A stretch of DNA of 11,922 nucleotides from an uncultured Clostridia bacterium. Lineage in GTDB: Bacteria; Bacillota; Clostridia; Christensenellales; Pumilibacteraceae. The translations under genes and the position numbers were made by a program. The stretch spans positions 1 through 11,922 of the forward strand of contig CANQCB010000040.1 of NCBI GenBank assembly GCA_947589145.1. Direction: 5' to 3'. This document shows, one piece after another, positions 1 through 7,304 of this stretch. Every line of letters begins with the position of its first letter. Position 1 is the stretch's first letter. The notes beneath the pieces are model-generated. The model saw nothing but the letters and a program-made list of their open reading frames with translations, did not search any database and was not told the origin of the DNA.

Positions 1-225
1 CATATCGCCGGTTATGACCTCGCCCGTCTCGTGAAACAGCGCGATCATACCCACTCTGTCGGCGTTGACCGAGCCGCCGTTTTTATTATGCAGCAGGGCG
101 AGTGCGTGGGCGAACATTGCCACCATGGCGGAGTGTTCCATAACGTTCTCCTCGCGGGTGTTGCGCATGAGTCCCCAACGCGTTATGTATCGCATACGCG
201 AAAGAAATGCGTAAAATACGCTCAT
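1..225 (-). CDS. yfbR: YfbR-like HD-domain 5'-deoxynucleotidase (partial, C-terminal part beyond left edge)
   Basis: Only the first 75 codons are in the window. The predicted protein aligns by eye with E. coli YfbR, a metal-dependent phosphohydrolase that dephosphorylates deoxyribonucleoside 5'-monophosphates in the cytoplasm. Shared features in order are R16 in TRWGLMRN, ENVMEH with H31, GGSVNADR, and a metal-site segment LFHETGEVITGD with H65, E66, E69 and D74. E. coli YfbR has His-Asp where this protein has His-Glu (H65-E66), so the namesake aspartate of the HD pair is conservatively replaced. The ATG overlaps the tkt stop as ATGA, and a GGCGG sequence inside the end of tkt may serve as ribosome binding site. 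It is the last visible gene of the aromatic operon; its link to that pathway is not obvious and may be only shared transcription. The family call is fairly sure; activity cannot be judged without the rest of the protein. Confidence 0.85.
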   Translation of the reverse strand, partial: MSVFYAFLSRMRYITRWGLMRNTREENVMEHSAMVAMFAHALALLHNKNGGSVNADRVGMIALFHETGEVITGDM

Positions 226-2207
226 CCGCGAACCGCCTTTTCCGCCGCCGCCACGACGTCATCAACCGTGAAGTGATTGACTTTGAAAAGCACGCTTGCG
301 GGCGCGGACGCTCCGAACGTATCTTTGCACACCGTCACGCCGTCCAAACCGACGTATTTATTCCAACTGTAACTCGATCCCGCTTCCACCGCGACTCTCG
401 CGCGGACGGAATTGGGCAATACGGATTCTTTATATTCCTCGCTCTGCGCGTCGAACTCTTCGAGACAGGGCATGGAAACCACTCTCGCGTCTATTCCCTT
501 CGCTTTCAATATGGGTTGCGCGTCCACGATCAAGCCGACTTCGCTTCCCGTTGCCATGAGTACGACGTCGGGGGTCGCTTTTTCGCTGTCGGCTATTACA
601 TAACCGCCCTTCATCGCGCCTTCCCTGTTCGTCCCTTTCGGAGAGACGAGTTTCTGACGGCTGGTTATGAGCGCGGTCGGATGCTCGCCTTTGAAATGGT
701 ATGCGTATGCCGCCGCCGTTTCCAAACCGTCGCAGGGTCGCCATACGCGGATATTCGGCACGGTACGGAGCATTACGAGGTGTTCTATGGGTTGGTGCGT
801 CGGGCCGTCCTCGCCCACGCCTATCGAGTCGTGCGAAAGAATATACATCACGGACAAATTCATGAGCGCGGTCATTCGGATCGAACTCTTCATATAATCC
901 GAGAATACGAAGAACGTCGAGCAATACGGCACAAAACCGCCGTGGAGATATATGCCGTTGCAAATCGCGCCCATAGCCTGCTCGCGCACGCCGAAATGTA
1001 TGTTGGTGCCCGTCGGCGTTTCGGAAGAATAATATTCCCGCTCCTTCATTATCGTCATATTCGACGGACCGAGGTCGGCGGAGCCGCCTATGAGATTGGG
1101 CACTTTGCCCGCAAGATAGTTGAGAATTTTGCCGGAGTGATTGCGCGTTGCCGCGTCTTCGGTCGGAGCGATTTTCCAGAACTCTTCGTCGCTTGCGAGA
1201 TCGGGAAGTTTGCCGCTCGTCCACTCGATGAAATCCTTATATTCCTCGGGATATTTTACCGAATAAGCGTCTAAAAGTGCGTTCCATTCCTTTTCCGCTT
1301 TCGCGCCGCGGCGGCGTACGGCGTTTTTGTATGCCGCGGTTTCTTTTTTCGCCGTGAACGGGTCTTCCGTCCAGCCGCTTCTGACCTTGAAATCGTTGAA
1401 ACATTCCGCTCCCAAAGGCGCTCCGTGGCAGGACGCGTCGTTCGCCTTGGACGAGCCGTAGCCGATAACCGTCCTCGCTATTATGAGCGACGGGCGGTCG
1501 GTATCCTTTTTGGCCTTTGCAATCGCGCGGCTTATAGCGGCGATATCGTTACCGTCCGCAACGTTTATGACCTGCCAGCCCTGCGCGGCAAAACGCTTGC
1601 CGACGTCCTCGTTGAAGTTGTTGTCGATACTGCCCTCGATCGTGACGTCGTTTTTGTCGTATATGATAATGAGTTTGCCGAGTTTCCACACGCCCGCAAG
1701 CGAAGCCGCCTCGTATGAAATGCCTTCCATGAGACAACCGTCGCCGCAAAACGCAAAGGTATTGTGGTCTACTATGGGAAAATCGGGCTTATTGAACTTG
1801 CTCGCAAGAATTTTCTCGGCAAGTGCAAAACCTACGGCGTTCGCTATTCCCTGTCCGAGCGGACCGGTCGAAGTTTCCACGCCCGGGGTGATCCGGTATT
1901 CCGGGTGCCCGGGAAGTTTGCTTCCGAGTTGGCGGAAATCCGCAAGATCCTCCTTGGTTATGTCATAGCCGCAAAGATGCATTACCGAGTAGAGCATGGC
2001 GGAGGCATGTCCCGCCGAAAGAATGAACCTGTCTCTGTCGAAAAAGTCGGGATTTGAGGGATTGTGCTTCATTTCGGCAAAAAGCGCAGCCGCTATGGGC
2101 GCCGCTCCCAAAGGAGTGCCCGGGTGTCCGCTCTTTGCTTTTTCGATGGCTTCCGCCGAAAGTACTCTTATCGAATCGATTACTGCCTGCATTGTGTTCT
2201 TGTTCAT
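222..2207 (-). CDS. tkt: Transketolase
   Basis: Thiamine-diphosphate enzyme of the non-oxidative pentose phosphate pathway. It moves two-carbon ketol units between sugar phosphates, making or using erythrose-4-phosphate, a substrate of DAHP synthase. At 661 residues it has full family length. Visible motifs are SGHPGTPLG (26-34, H28), AGHASA with H67, TGPLGQG (114-120), the ThDP motif GDGCLMEG (155-162) with N186 downstream, HGAPLG with H261, the catalytic glutamate in HFGVREQAM (E409), and SHDSIGVGEDGPTHQP (458-473, H471). The usual His after EGIS is Tyr here (ISYEAASLAG). The ATG at 2207 is preceded by a weak AGGG, and no better start is seen. The gene lies 82 bases after aroK, the largest gap in the operon, and has its own promoter in that gap. 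Placement after the shikimate genes suggests a role in precursor supply; that link is inference, and the enzyme may also serve general carbon metabolism. Confidence 0.97.
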   Translation of the reverse strand: MNKNTMQAVIDSIRVLSAEAIEKAKSGHPGTPLGAAPIAAALFAEMKHNPSNPDFFDRDRFILSAGHASAMLYSVMHLCGYDITKEDLADFRQLGSKLPGHPEYRITPGVETSTGPLGQGIANAVGFALAEKILASKFNKPDFPIVDHNTFAFCGDGCLMEGISYEAASLAGVWKLGKLIIIYDKNDVTIEGSIDNNFNEDVGKRFAAQGWQVINVADGNDIAAISRAIAKAKKDTDRPSLIIARTVIGYGSSKANDASCHGAPLGAECFNDFKVRSGWTEDPFTAKKETAAYKNAVRRRGAKAEKEWNALLDAYSVKYPEEYKDFIEWTSGKLPDLASDEEFWKIAPTEDAATRNHSGKILNYLAGKVPNLIGGSADLGPSNMTIMKEREYYSSETPTGTNIHFGVREQAMGAICNGIYLHGGFVPYCSTFFVFSDYMKSSIRMTALMNLSVMYILSHDSIGVGEDGPTHQPIEHLVMLRTVPNIRVWRPCDGLETAAAYAYHFKGEHPTALITSRQKLVSPKGTNREGAMKGGYVIADSEKATPDVVLMATGSEVGLIVDAQPILKAKGIDARVVSMPCLEEFDAQSEEYKESVLPNSVRARVAVEAGSSYSWNKYVGLDGVTVCKDTFGASAPASVLFKVNHFTVDDVVAAAEKAVRG

Positions 2208-2251
2208 TTTTTTACCCTGTTTTTCGATGTATCTGAAAATTTTGTCCTTTT

Positions 2252-2268
2252 GACTAACCCGTTTAGTC
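2252..2268. promoter_or_regulatory. 17-bp palindrome over the tkt -10 and start site, candidate operator
   Basis: On the minus strand the sequence GACTAA-ACGGG-TTAGTC is a perfect 6-bp inverted repeat with a 5-base centre. It begins inside the predicted -10 TAGACT and ends just past the predicted transcription start near 2258, the classic place for a repressor site. The stem has only two G-C pairs and no U tract follows at once, so a terminator is unlikely. The binding protein is unknown. Confidence 0.5.
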
Positions 2269-2293
2269 TATCACAAAGCGCGTTTTCTGTCAA
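2265..2293 (-). promoter_or_regulatory. Predicted sigma-A promoter for tkt-yfbR, inside the end of aroK
   Basis: Read on the minus strand, a perfect -35 TTGACA (2293-2288) is followed by a 17-base spacer and a -10 TAGACT (2270-2265, four of six consensus bases). The -35 overlaps the aroK stop codon. The predicted start is near 2258, giving a leader of about 50 bases before the tkt ATG at 2207. This would allow transketolase and the HD nucleotidase to be transcribed independently of the aro genes upstream. Confidence 0.7.
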
Positions 2294-2796
2294 GACTTGT
2301 CGCTCAAAATGCCGATTATTCTGTCGGCAACCGCCTCCGGAAGCATGTCGGTGGTATCCACCGTTATGTCCGCCGCGCTTTCGTATGCGTTCTTGCGCTC
2401 TGCCATCAGCGTTTTTATACGTTCCAAACCGCCGTTCTTCAAAAGCGGCCGCGACGTGTTGTTCGCCGTCCGCTCGTATATGCGTTCCGCCGTTGCAGTA
2501 AGAAGAACGATTTTCGAAGAGGCTTTGAGCGCCGATATGTTTCTTTCGTCAAGCGGAACACCGCCTCCGCAGGCAATTACCGCTTTGCTCTCCGTCGCCG
2601 CGTCTTTGACGATTTTCCGTTCTTCCTCGCGAAAGAACGCCTCGCCCTTCCGCTCGAAAGTTTCGTTTATCGACATGCGGCTGCGCTTTACGTACTCCGC
2701 GTCCGTATCCAAAAAGCGCATATTCGTCTTTTTCGCGAGGACTTTGCCCACCGAAGTTTTCATCGTCCCCATCATTCCTATGAGCGCGATATTCAC
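2290..2796 (-). CDS. aroK: Shikimate kinase (atypical P-loop)
   Basis: Cytoplasmic ATP-dependent kinase that makes shikimate 3-phosphate. Starting at GTG 2796 gives 168 residues, the usual family size. That GTG overlaps the aroQ stop (GTGA), and the protein then begins MNIALIG as expected, so the 26 extra upstream codons were rejected. AAAAGGA lies 11 bases upstream and GGAAAG immediately before the start. Visible features are the shikimate-binding FLDTD (D32), FFREEE (R56), the glycine motif CGGGVP (77-79), the lid SRPLL (R116) and RKNAY (R134, Y138). The P-loop reads GMMGTMKTSVG (7-17). The glycine normally just before the catalytic lysine is methionine (M12-K13), which departs from GxxGxGK[S/T]. 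All other signature residues are present, so I favour a working but unusual kinase. The internal tkt promoter overlaps the end of this gene. Confidence 0.93.
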   Translation of the reverse strand: MNIALIGMMGTMKTSVGKVLAKKTNMRFLDTDAEYVKRSRMSINETFERKGEAFFREEERKIVKDAATESKAVIACGGGVPLDERNISALKASSKIVLLTATAERIYERTANNTSRPLLKNGGLERIKTLMAERKNAYESAADITVDTTDMLPEAVADRIIGILSDKS

Positions 2797-3233
2797 CTTT
2801 CCGAAATTCCTTTTATGGCGAGGCAGGCAAGTTTGTAACTGTCCGCGCCGAAGCCGCATATAACGCCGTTGCAATTATCCGCAAGCACCGAGAGGTGTCT
2901 GAAATCTTCGCGCGCGTGCACGTTGGAAATATGCACCTCGACTTTCGGTACGTTCACGCAGGCAAGAGCGTCGCCTATCGCGTGGGAATAGTGCGTGTAT
3001 GCGCCGGCGTTAAGCACGATACCGTCCGCTTTGTAAACGGTTTTGACCTGCTGCACCGCTTCGCATATCTCCCCTTCGATATTGGATTGGAAGAATACCG
3101 TTTCGATACCGTTCTTTTGCGCGAACGCTTTTATCTCCGCATTTATCGTATCCAAAGTCTGTTTGCCGTATATTGCCTCTTCTCTCTCGCCTAACATATT
3201 GAGATTGGGTCCGTTGATAATCAATATCTTCAT
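2793..3233 (-). CDS. aroQ: 3-dehydroquinate dehydratase, type II
   Basis: Converts 3-dehydroquinate to 3-dehydroshikimate; type II enzymes are small cytoplasmic dodecamers. The ATG at 3233 has AAAAGGAG five bases upstream and gives 146 residues, typical of the family; a 16-codon upstream extension lacks family similarity. Motifs in order are INGPNLNMLG (6-15), GEREEAIYG with lid R17 and catalytic Y22, QSNIEGEI (49-56), LNAGAYTHYS (74-83, N75 and H81), and EVHISNVHARED (99-110, H101 and R108). Two positions differ from the common NPGAYTHTS: Pro is Ala and Thr is Tyr. It starts 31 bases after aroE and overlaps the aroK GTG by 4 bases. Confidence 0.96.
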   Translation of the reverse strand: MKILIINGPNLNMLGEREEAIYGKQTLDTINAEIKAFAQKNGIETVFFQSNIEGEICEAVQQVKTVYKADGIVLNAGAYTHYSHAIGDALACVNVPKVEVHISNVHAREDFRHLSVLADNCNGVICGFGADSYKLACLAIKGISER

Positions 3234-3264
3234 CTTCGCTCCTTTTGCGCTTTCCGTCGCAATC

Positions 3265-4041
3265 TTATTGTCTCTTTCCAAGTTCTCTCATAACCGCGTT
3301 ATACAATTCCGGTTCGTCGAAATATTTGCCCAAAAATATTTCGTCGGCGCATATCGCCTGACGAACGAGCATTCCCAGACCGTTCGAAGTCGCGGCGCCG
3401 CATTTCTCGCAATCGCGCATGAACTCCGTGTGCAAGGGAGAATATACGAGGTCATAGCCGAACGCCAGCTCCGACATATCCAAACCCGACGGAATGGGGC
3501 TGCCGCTATTTAAGCTTGTGCAATTCACTATCAGTTCGGGTTTTTGATTTCTCGGGTTGTCGGTCGCTTTTACGCCGAAACGCGCCGCCAAAGCCGTCGC
3601 TTTGCTCGCCGTTCTGTTCAGCACGGTCACGTCCGCGCCCGCTTCCGTAAGCGCCGCGACTACCGCTTCCGCCGCGCCGCCCGCTCCGAGCACGAGCGTG
3701 CGCCTGCCTTTGATATCCCCCGTCAACGCGTGCAGATCCGCAAAAAAACCGTATACGTCGGTGTTGAATCCCGTCCACCCGTCCGAACGTTTTACCGTAT
3801 TTACCGCGCCGAGACACGCGGCGGCGTCGAGATATGCGACGATCGCGATTTTATGCGGCTTTGTCACGTTGAAGCCGTCGTAAGTTTCGCGGAGACGGGG
3901 TATGTTTTTATCCAATTTTTCGGGCGGTATGTCCTCTATGCCGTAAGTCGCGTCTATCCCGAGTTCGGAAAAAACCGTCCTATGAATTATCGGAGACAGC
4001 GTATACGATATGCCGCTCCCGAGTACGCAGAACTTTAACAT
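3265..4041 (-). CDS. aroE: Shikimate dehydrogenase
   Basis: NADPH-dependent reduction of 3-dehydroshikimate to shikimate. The ATG at 4041 has GGGAG five bases upstream, overlaps the aroA stop by 7 bases and gives 258 residues, slightly short for AroE (about 270-285). The open frame continues 135 codons upstream inside aroA, but that part is arginine-rich shadow translation. Motifs: an N-terminal GSGISYTLSPIIH (8-20), the shikimate-site GFNVTKPHK with catalytic K64, GAVNTV (N81), GFNTD with D95, the Rossmann GAGGAA (119-124), the NADP-specificity NRT (142-144), and GLGMLVRQA with Q228. The residue before GLGMLV is Asn (SNGLGM), where Asp is also common. All catalytic residues are present. Confidence 0.96.
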   Translation of the reverse strand: MLKFCVLGSGISYTLSPIIHRTVFSELGIDATYGIEDIPPEKLDKNIPRLRETYDGFNVTKPHKIAIVAYLDAAACLGAVNTVKRSDGWTGFNTDVYGFFADLHALTGDIKGRRTLVLGAGGAAEAVVAALTEAGADVTVLNRTASKATALAARFGVKATDNPRNQKPELIVNCTSLNSGSPIPSGLDMSELAFGYDLVYSPLHTEFMRDCEKCGAATSNGLGMLVRQAICADEIFLGKYFDEPELYNAVMRELGKRQ

Positions 4042-5276
4042 ATTATCTCCCAAAAGCCCGGATAACTTATTGCCGCGGTCTCCGCGCCGTCTATCTCGGC
4101 GCCCTCTTTGCTTCCGAGCGCCGCTACCGCCGCGCTCATCGCTATTCTGTGATCGCCGTGAGCGTCTACTCTGCCGCCGCCTTTCAGCCCGCCTTTGCCG
4201 TGAATTATCATACCGTCGTCCGTGCCCTCGATATCGGCGCCGAGCGCTTTGAGCGCGTCGACGGTCGTTTGTATTCTGTCCGATTCCTTGACTTTGAGTT
4301 CCGCCGCGCCGCTTATCGTGCTCGTGCCCTCGGCATAGCAGGCAACCGCCGCCAGAAGAGGTATTTCGTCGATAAGCGAGGGTACGATCTCTTCGGTGAT
4401 ATCGAAAGGTTTGAGCGGCGTTTGCACCAGAGTTACGTCGCCGCACGGCTCAATCCCGTCCGCCTTCGTTATTTCGATATCCGCGCCCATGCTTTTCAGA
4501 ACTTCGATTATGCCCGTGCGGGTCGGGTTGAGTCCGACGCGTTTGACCGTCACTCTGCCGCCGTTTACCACCGTCGCCGCGCCGAGCAGGAACGCCGCCG
4601 AAGATATGTCGCCGGGAACGTCTACGTCCACGGGTCGAAGTTCGCTTTGGCGTATGACCGTCTCCCTGCCGTTTAACTCTATGTCCGCGCCCATGGCTTT
4701 AAGCATGAGTTCGGTATGGTTTCGCGAAAGTATGGGTTCGGTCAGGCGCGTTTCGCCGTCCGCGTGCAAACCCGCGAGGAGCAACGCGCTCTTTACCTGT
4801 GCGCTTGCCACCGGCAGGCGATAATCTATCCCTCTCAATTTCGAGGGTTTTATGTAAAGCGGCGCTTTGCCGTCCGTCGTGCTTACGTTCGCGCCCATCA
4901 TCGCGAGAGGTTCTGTCACGCGGCGCATGGGGCGCGTTTTGAGGCTGTCGTCGCCGTCTATGCTCGCAGTGACGTTCATTCCCGCAAGCAGTCCCGTGAG
5001 AAGGCGGGTAGTCGTTCCCGAATTACCTGCGTCGAGCGCCGCATTGCGAAAAATCGGCGTGCCCGTGACTTTTACCATCGAGCCGTTCACTTCGATTTTT
5101 GCGCCGAGCGCGGTCATACAGGCTATCGTCGAACGGCAATCGCCGCCGAGAAGCGCGTTTGTCACCGTCGCCGATCCGCGCGCAAAAGAATTGAACATTA
5201 TTGCGCGATGAGTTATGCTCTTATCCGCCGCCGTTTCCAACGTGCGGTCGAAAGAGGTTAAAGGTTTGACAAACAC
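4035..5276 (-). CDS. aroA: 3-phosphoshikimate 1-carboxyvinyltransferase (EPSP synthase)
   Basis: Joins phosphoenolpyruvate and shikimate 3-phosphate to make EPSP, the sixth shikimate step. The start is GTG at 5276, inside the end of aroB (19-base overlap). It places the DKSITHR motif at the expected distance from the N terminus, though the ribosome binding site (GGAAAA) is weak. The length of 413 residues is normal. Features: DKSITHR (K19, R24), LDAGNSGTTTRLLTG (81-95, G87 and R91 in the PEP-binding loop), VASAQVKSALLLAGL (156-170), DVDVPGDISSAAF (217-229), DEIPLLA (D303, E304), LKVKESDRI (327-335) and HGDHRIAM (373-380). The usual Pro-Gly before DKS is Ala-Ala (ETAADKS), an odd change next to the catalytic lysine loop. 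All known catalytic residues I can place are kept. Confidence 0.96.
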   Translation of the reverse strand: MFVKPLTSFDRTLETAADKSITHRAIMFNSFARGSATVTNALLGGDCRSTIACMTALGAKIEVNGSMVKVTGTPIFRNAALDAGNSGTTTRLLTGLLAGMNVTASIDGDDSLKTRPMRRVTEPLAMMGANVSTTDGKAPLYIKPSKLRGIDYRLPVASAQVKSALLLAGLHADGETRLTEPILSRNHTELMLKAMGADIELNGRETVIRQSELRPVDVDVPGDISSAAFLLGAATVVNGGRVTVKRVGLNPTRTGIIEVLKSMGADIEITKADGIEPCGDVTLVQTPLKPFDITEEIVPSLIDEIPLLAAVACYAEGTSTISGAAELKVKESDRIQTTVDALKALGADIEGTDDGMIIHGKGGLKGGGRVDAHGDHRIAMSAAVAALGSKEGAEIDGAETAAISYPGFWEIIC

Positions 5277-6256
5277 TTTTCCAATCTCTCCGTAAATTCT
5301 TCGGGCGAAAGCGGAATTTCCTCCACCTCGCCGCCGCCTGTCGGCAACATTATGACGATCCTCTCGTCGGTATTCTTCTTATCGGCGCGCGCAACGGCGG
5401 CAATCTCTTTCGCGGATATGCGCGGAAAGGAATGATTGCAAACGCTTTTCGCCATTTTGATCGCTTCGTTATAAAATTTTTCGGGAACGCGCTCTTTAAG
5501 CATTGTCATTTCCGCAATTATTCCCAGAGCGACGTACTCTCCGTGAGAAAGCGCGAATCCGTCGAGTTTTTCGACGGCATGTCCTACGGTATGCCCTACG
5601 TTCAAACGCTTTCTGAGTCCGCTCTCCTTGAAATCGGCGTTGACTACGCTTTCCTTGTACCTGATCGATTTTTCTATCAGACGCTCGGTAACTTCGGGGT
5701 CGCCGTCGATCAAATCTTGCAGATTGTCACGCGTGTCCTCGTATATGTCCGCGCTGAGGAGGGCGTGTTTGATCATCTCTCCGCAGCCGCACAACCATTC
5801 GCGGTCGTCCAACGTGTCCAACCAATCCATGCATACGAGCACCCTTTTGGGCAGATGAAACGAACCCGCTATGTTCTTATATCCTTTTACGTCAACGCCC
5901 GTTTTGCCGCCGATACTGCTGTCTACCATGGAAAGGAGGGTCGTCGGAACATTTATCCAATCGACGCCGCGCATAAAGCAGGACGCCGCGAACCCCGCCG
6001 CGTCGCCGACGACGCCGCCGCCTACGGCTATGACCGTGGTCTTTCGGTTGCAACCCTTGTCAACCATGTCCATTATGATTTCGCCCACGGTGTCGAGATT
6101 TTTGCTCGCCTCGCCCGCCTTTATCGCAAAGTGGCGAACGCCGCCGAACACGAACGGATAAAGCCGTTTGACGTTCGTATCCGTCACAACGTATACGTTA
6201 TCGCCGCCGAGAACGGCAACCGTTTCCTTGTCGCTCACTATTTCAGCCGAGCACAT
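5258..6256 (-). CDS. aroB: 3-dehydroquinate synthase
   Basis: NAD- and Zn-dependent cyclisation of DAHP to 3-dehydroquinate, the first committed ring-forming step. The ATG at 6256 has AGGAG eight bases upstream; an in-frame TTG at 6277 lies upstream of that site and is less likely. The product has 332 residues. Features: the glycine-rich NAD segment GGGVVGDAAGF (79-89), VPTTLLSMVDSSIGGKTGVD (103-122), and zinc ligands E160 (CGCGEMIKH), H222 (NVGHTVGHA) and H238 (LSHGEYVALG), then DKKN (292-295). It is roughly 20 residues shorter than most AroB proteins at the N terminus: the usual first strand with an IGxGLL-like segment before the TDxNV motif is hardly recognisable. It overlaps aroC by 14 bases and aroA by 19. 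Confidence 0.95.
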   Translation of the reverse strand: MCSAEIVSDKETVAVLGGDNVYVVTDTNVKRLYPFVFGGVRHFAIKAGEASKNLDTVGEIIMDMVDKGCNRKTTVIAVGGGVVGDAAGFAASCFMRGVDWINVPTTLLSMVDSSIGGKTGVDVKGYKNIAGSFHLPKRVLVCMDWLDTLDDREWLCGCGEMIKHALLSADIYEDTRDNLQDLIDGDPEVTERLIEKSIRYKESVVNADFKESGLRKRLNVGHTVGHAVEKLDGFALSHGEYVALGIIAEMTMLKERVPEKFYNEAIKMAKSVCNHSFPRISAKEIAAVARADKKNTDERIVIMLPTGGGEVEEIPLSPEEFTERLEKCLSNL

Positions 6257-7304
6257 TGTCCTTTCTCCTGTCTGCAATTCTCGCCTTTATTTCGTCCAGC
6301 CTGTCGCCGCCGAAAGTTTTTATTATCTCGTCCAATATCGCAAAAGCCGCCGCGTTCATCGCCACTACCGTCGCCGCTTCCACCGCGCAGCAATCGCTTC
6401 TTTCGCTCGCCGCTTTCGTAGCCGCTCCCGTCTTTACGTCAACGGTATCCAGCCCTTTCATCAGCGTGGGAATGGGCTTGAACGTCACGGTCAGAACGAT
6501 GTCCTCTCCGTTGGACATTCCGCCCTCGATACCGCCCGCGCGGTTGGTTTTTCTGCCGCCTATATAAATTTCGTCGTGCGCCTCGCTGCCCTTCAAATTT
6601 GCGAATTCCGTGCCGAGTCCGACTTCCACCGCCTTGACCGACTGTATGCTCATTAAGTGCATGGCAAGCACGGCGTCGAGTTTTCTGTCGAACTGTACGT
6701 AACTGCCTACTCCTATCGGCATTCCTTTTATCGTTATCTGCGCCGCGCCGCCGAGAGTATCGCCGACTTTTCGCGCCGCGTCGATTGCCGCGCGTTGTTT
6801 CTCCGTTTCCGTTTCGCCGCCGATATTTTTCACTTCGCCTTTTACCGTTATGCCGAGTTGTAACAGGATCTGTTTGCATATAGCGCCTGCTGCGACCCGC
6901 GCCGCCGTTTCCCTCGCGCTTGCGCGTTCGAGCACGGGGCGGGCGTTATCGAAACCGTATTTTATCATTCCCGAAAGATCGGCGTGACCCGGGCGCACCG
7001 CAGTGAGCGCTTTTCCCGAAATATCGCCGTCGAACGGGGACATGTATTTCTCCCAATTCGCATAGTCCTTGTTTTCTATACCGAAGGAAAGCGGAGAGCC
7101 TATCGTTTTGCCGCCGATAATTCCCGAATAAACTTCGATTTTATCCGTTTCTATCTTCATTCTACCGCCCCTGCCGTACCCTTGTTGGCGCGCGAAAAGT
7201 TCGGCGTTTATCATGTCCTCGTCGAGCATGGCGCCGGCAGGCAAACCCTCGATGATACACACGGATCTTTTACCGTGAGATTCTCCTGCGGTGAGAAGTT
7301 TCAT
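6243..7304 (-). CDS. aroC: Chorismate synthase
   Basis: Flavin-dependent trans-elimination that turns EPSP into chorismate, the last step of the common pathway. At 353 residues it is of normal length. The start is an ATG overlapping the tyrA stop as ATGA, with AAAGGAG nine bases upstream. Motifs: GESHG (7-11, H10), GYGRGGRMKIETD (42-54, R45 and R48), the signature GGKTIGSPL (64-72), RPGHADLSG (104-112, H107), ERASARET (126-133), GGIEGGMSNGE (257-267) and ERSDCCAVEAA (301-311, D304). In the last motif Pro is commonly found where this protein has Glu, a mild oddity. Family members need reduced FMN; no flavin reductase gene is seen nearby. Confidence 0.97.
   Translation of the reverse strand: MKLLTAGESHGKRSVCIIEGLPAGAMLDEDMINAELFARQQGYGRGGRMKIETDKIEVYSGIIGGKTIGSPLSFGIENKDYANWEKYMSPFDGDISGKALTAVRPGHADLSGMIKYGFDNARPVLERASARETAARVAAGAICKQILLQLGITVKGEVKNIGGETETEKQRAAIDAARKVGDTLGGAAQITIKGMPIGVGSYVQFDRKLDAVLAMHLMSIQSVKAVEVGLGTEFANLKGSEAHDEIYIGGRKTNRAGGIEGGMSNGEDIVLTVTFKPIPTLMKGLDTVDVKTGAATKAASERSDCCAVEAATVVAMNAAAFAILDEIIKTFGGDRLDEIKARIADRRKDNVLG
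6259..6269 (-). promoter_or_regulatory. Ribosome binding site deciding the aroB start
   Basis: Minus-strand AGGAGAAAGGA lies inside the end of aroC, with AGGAG eight bases before the ATG at 6256. It selects that ATG over the upstream TTG at 6277. Confidence 0.75.

Noticed and set aside
207..1274. 355-codon open frame on the plus strand
   Set aside because: It lies fully antisense to tkt, whose motifs are complete. The translation is rich in Arg and His, has no recognisable domain, and reflects GC-rich third codon positions.
2252..2268. Terminator between aroK and tkt
   Set aside because: The stem has only six base pairs, mostly A-T, and no U tract follows on either strand; the position over a promoter fits an operator better.
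2797..2874. 26-codon upstream extension of aroK
   Set aside because: It lies inside aroQ and precedes the natural start of the P-loop domain; the GTG overlapping the aroQ stop is the better start.
4042..4446. 135-codon upstream extension of aroE
   Set aside because: It overlaps aroA in another frame and is a low-complexity Arg/Gly-rich string; the ATG at 4041 has a good ribosome binding site and starts the AroE fold.
5432..6421. 329-codon open frame on the plus strand
   Set aside because: Antisense to aroB and aroC, no family features; a shadow of the codon bias.
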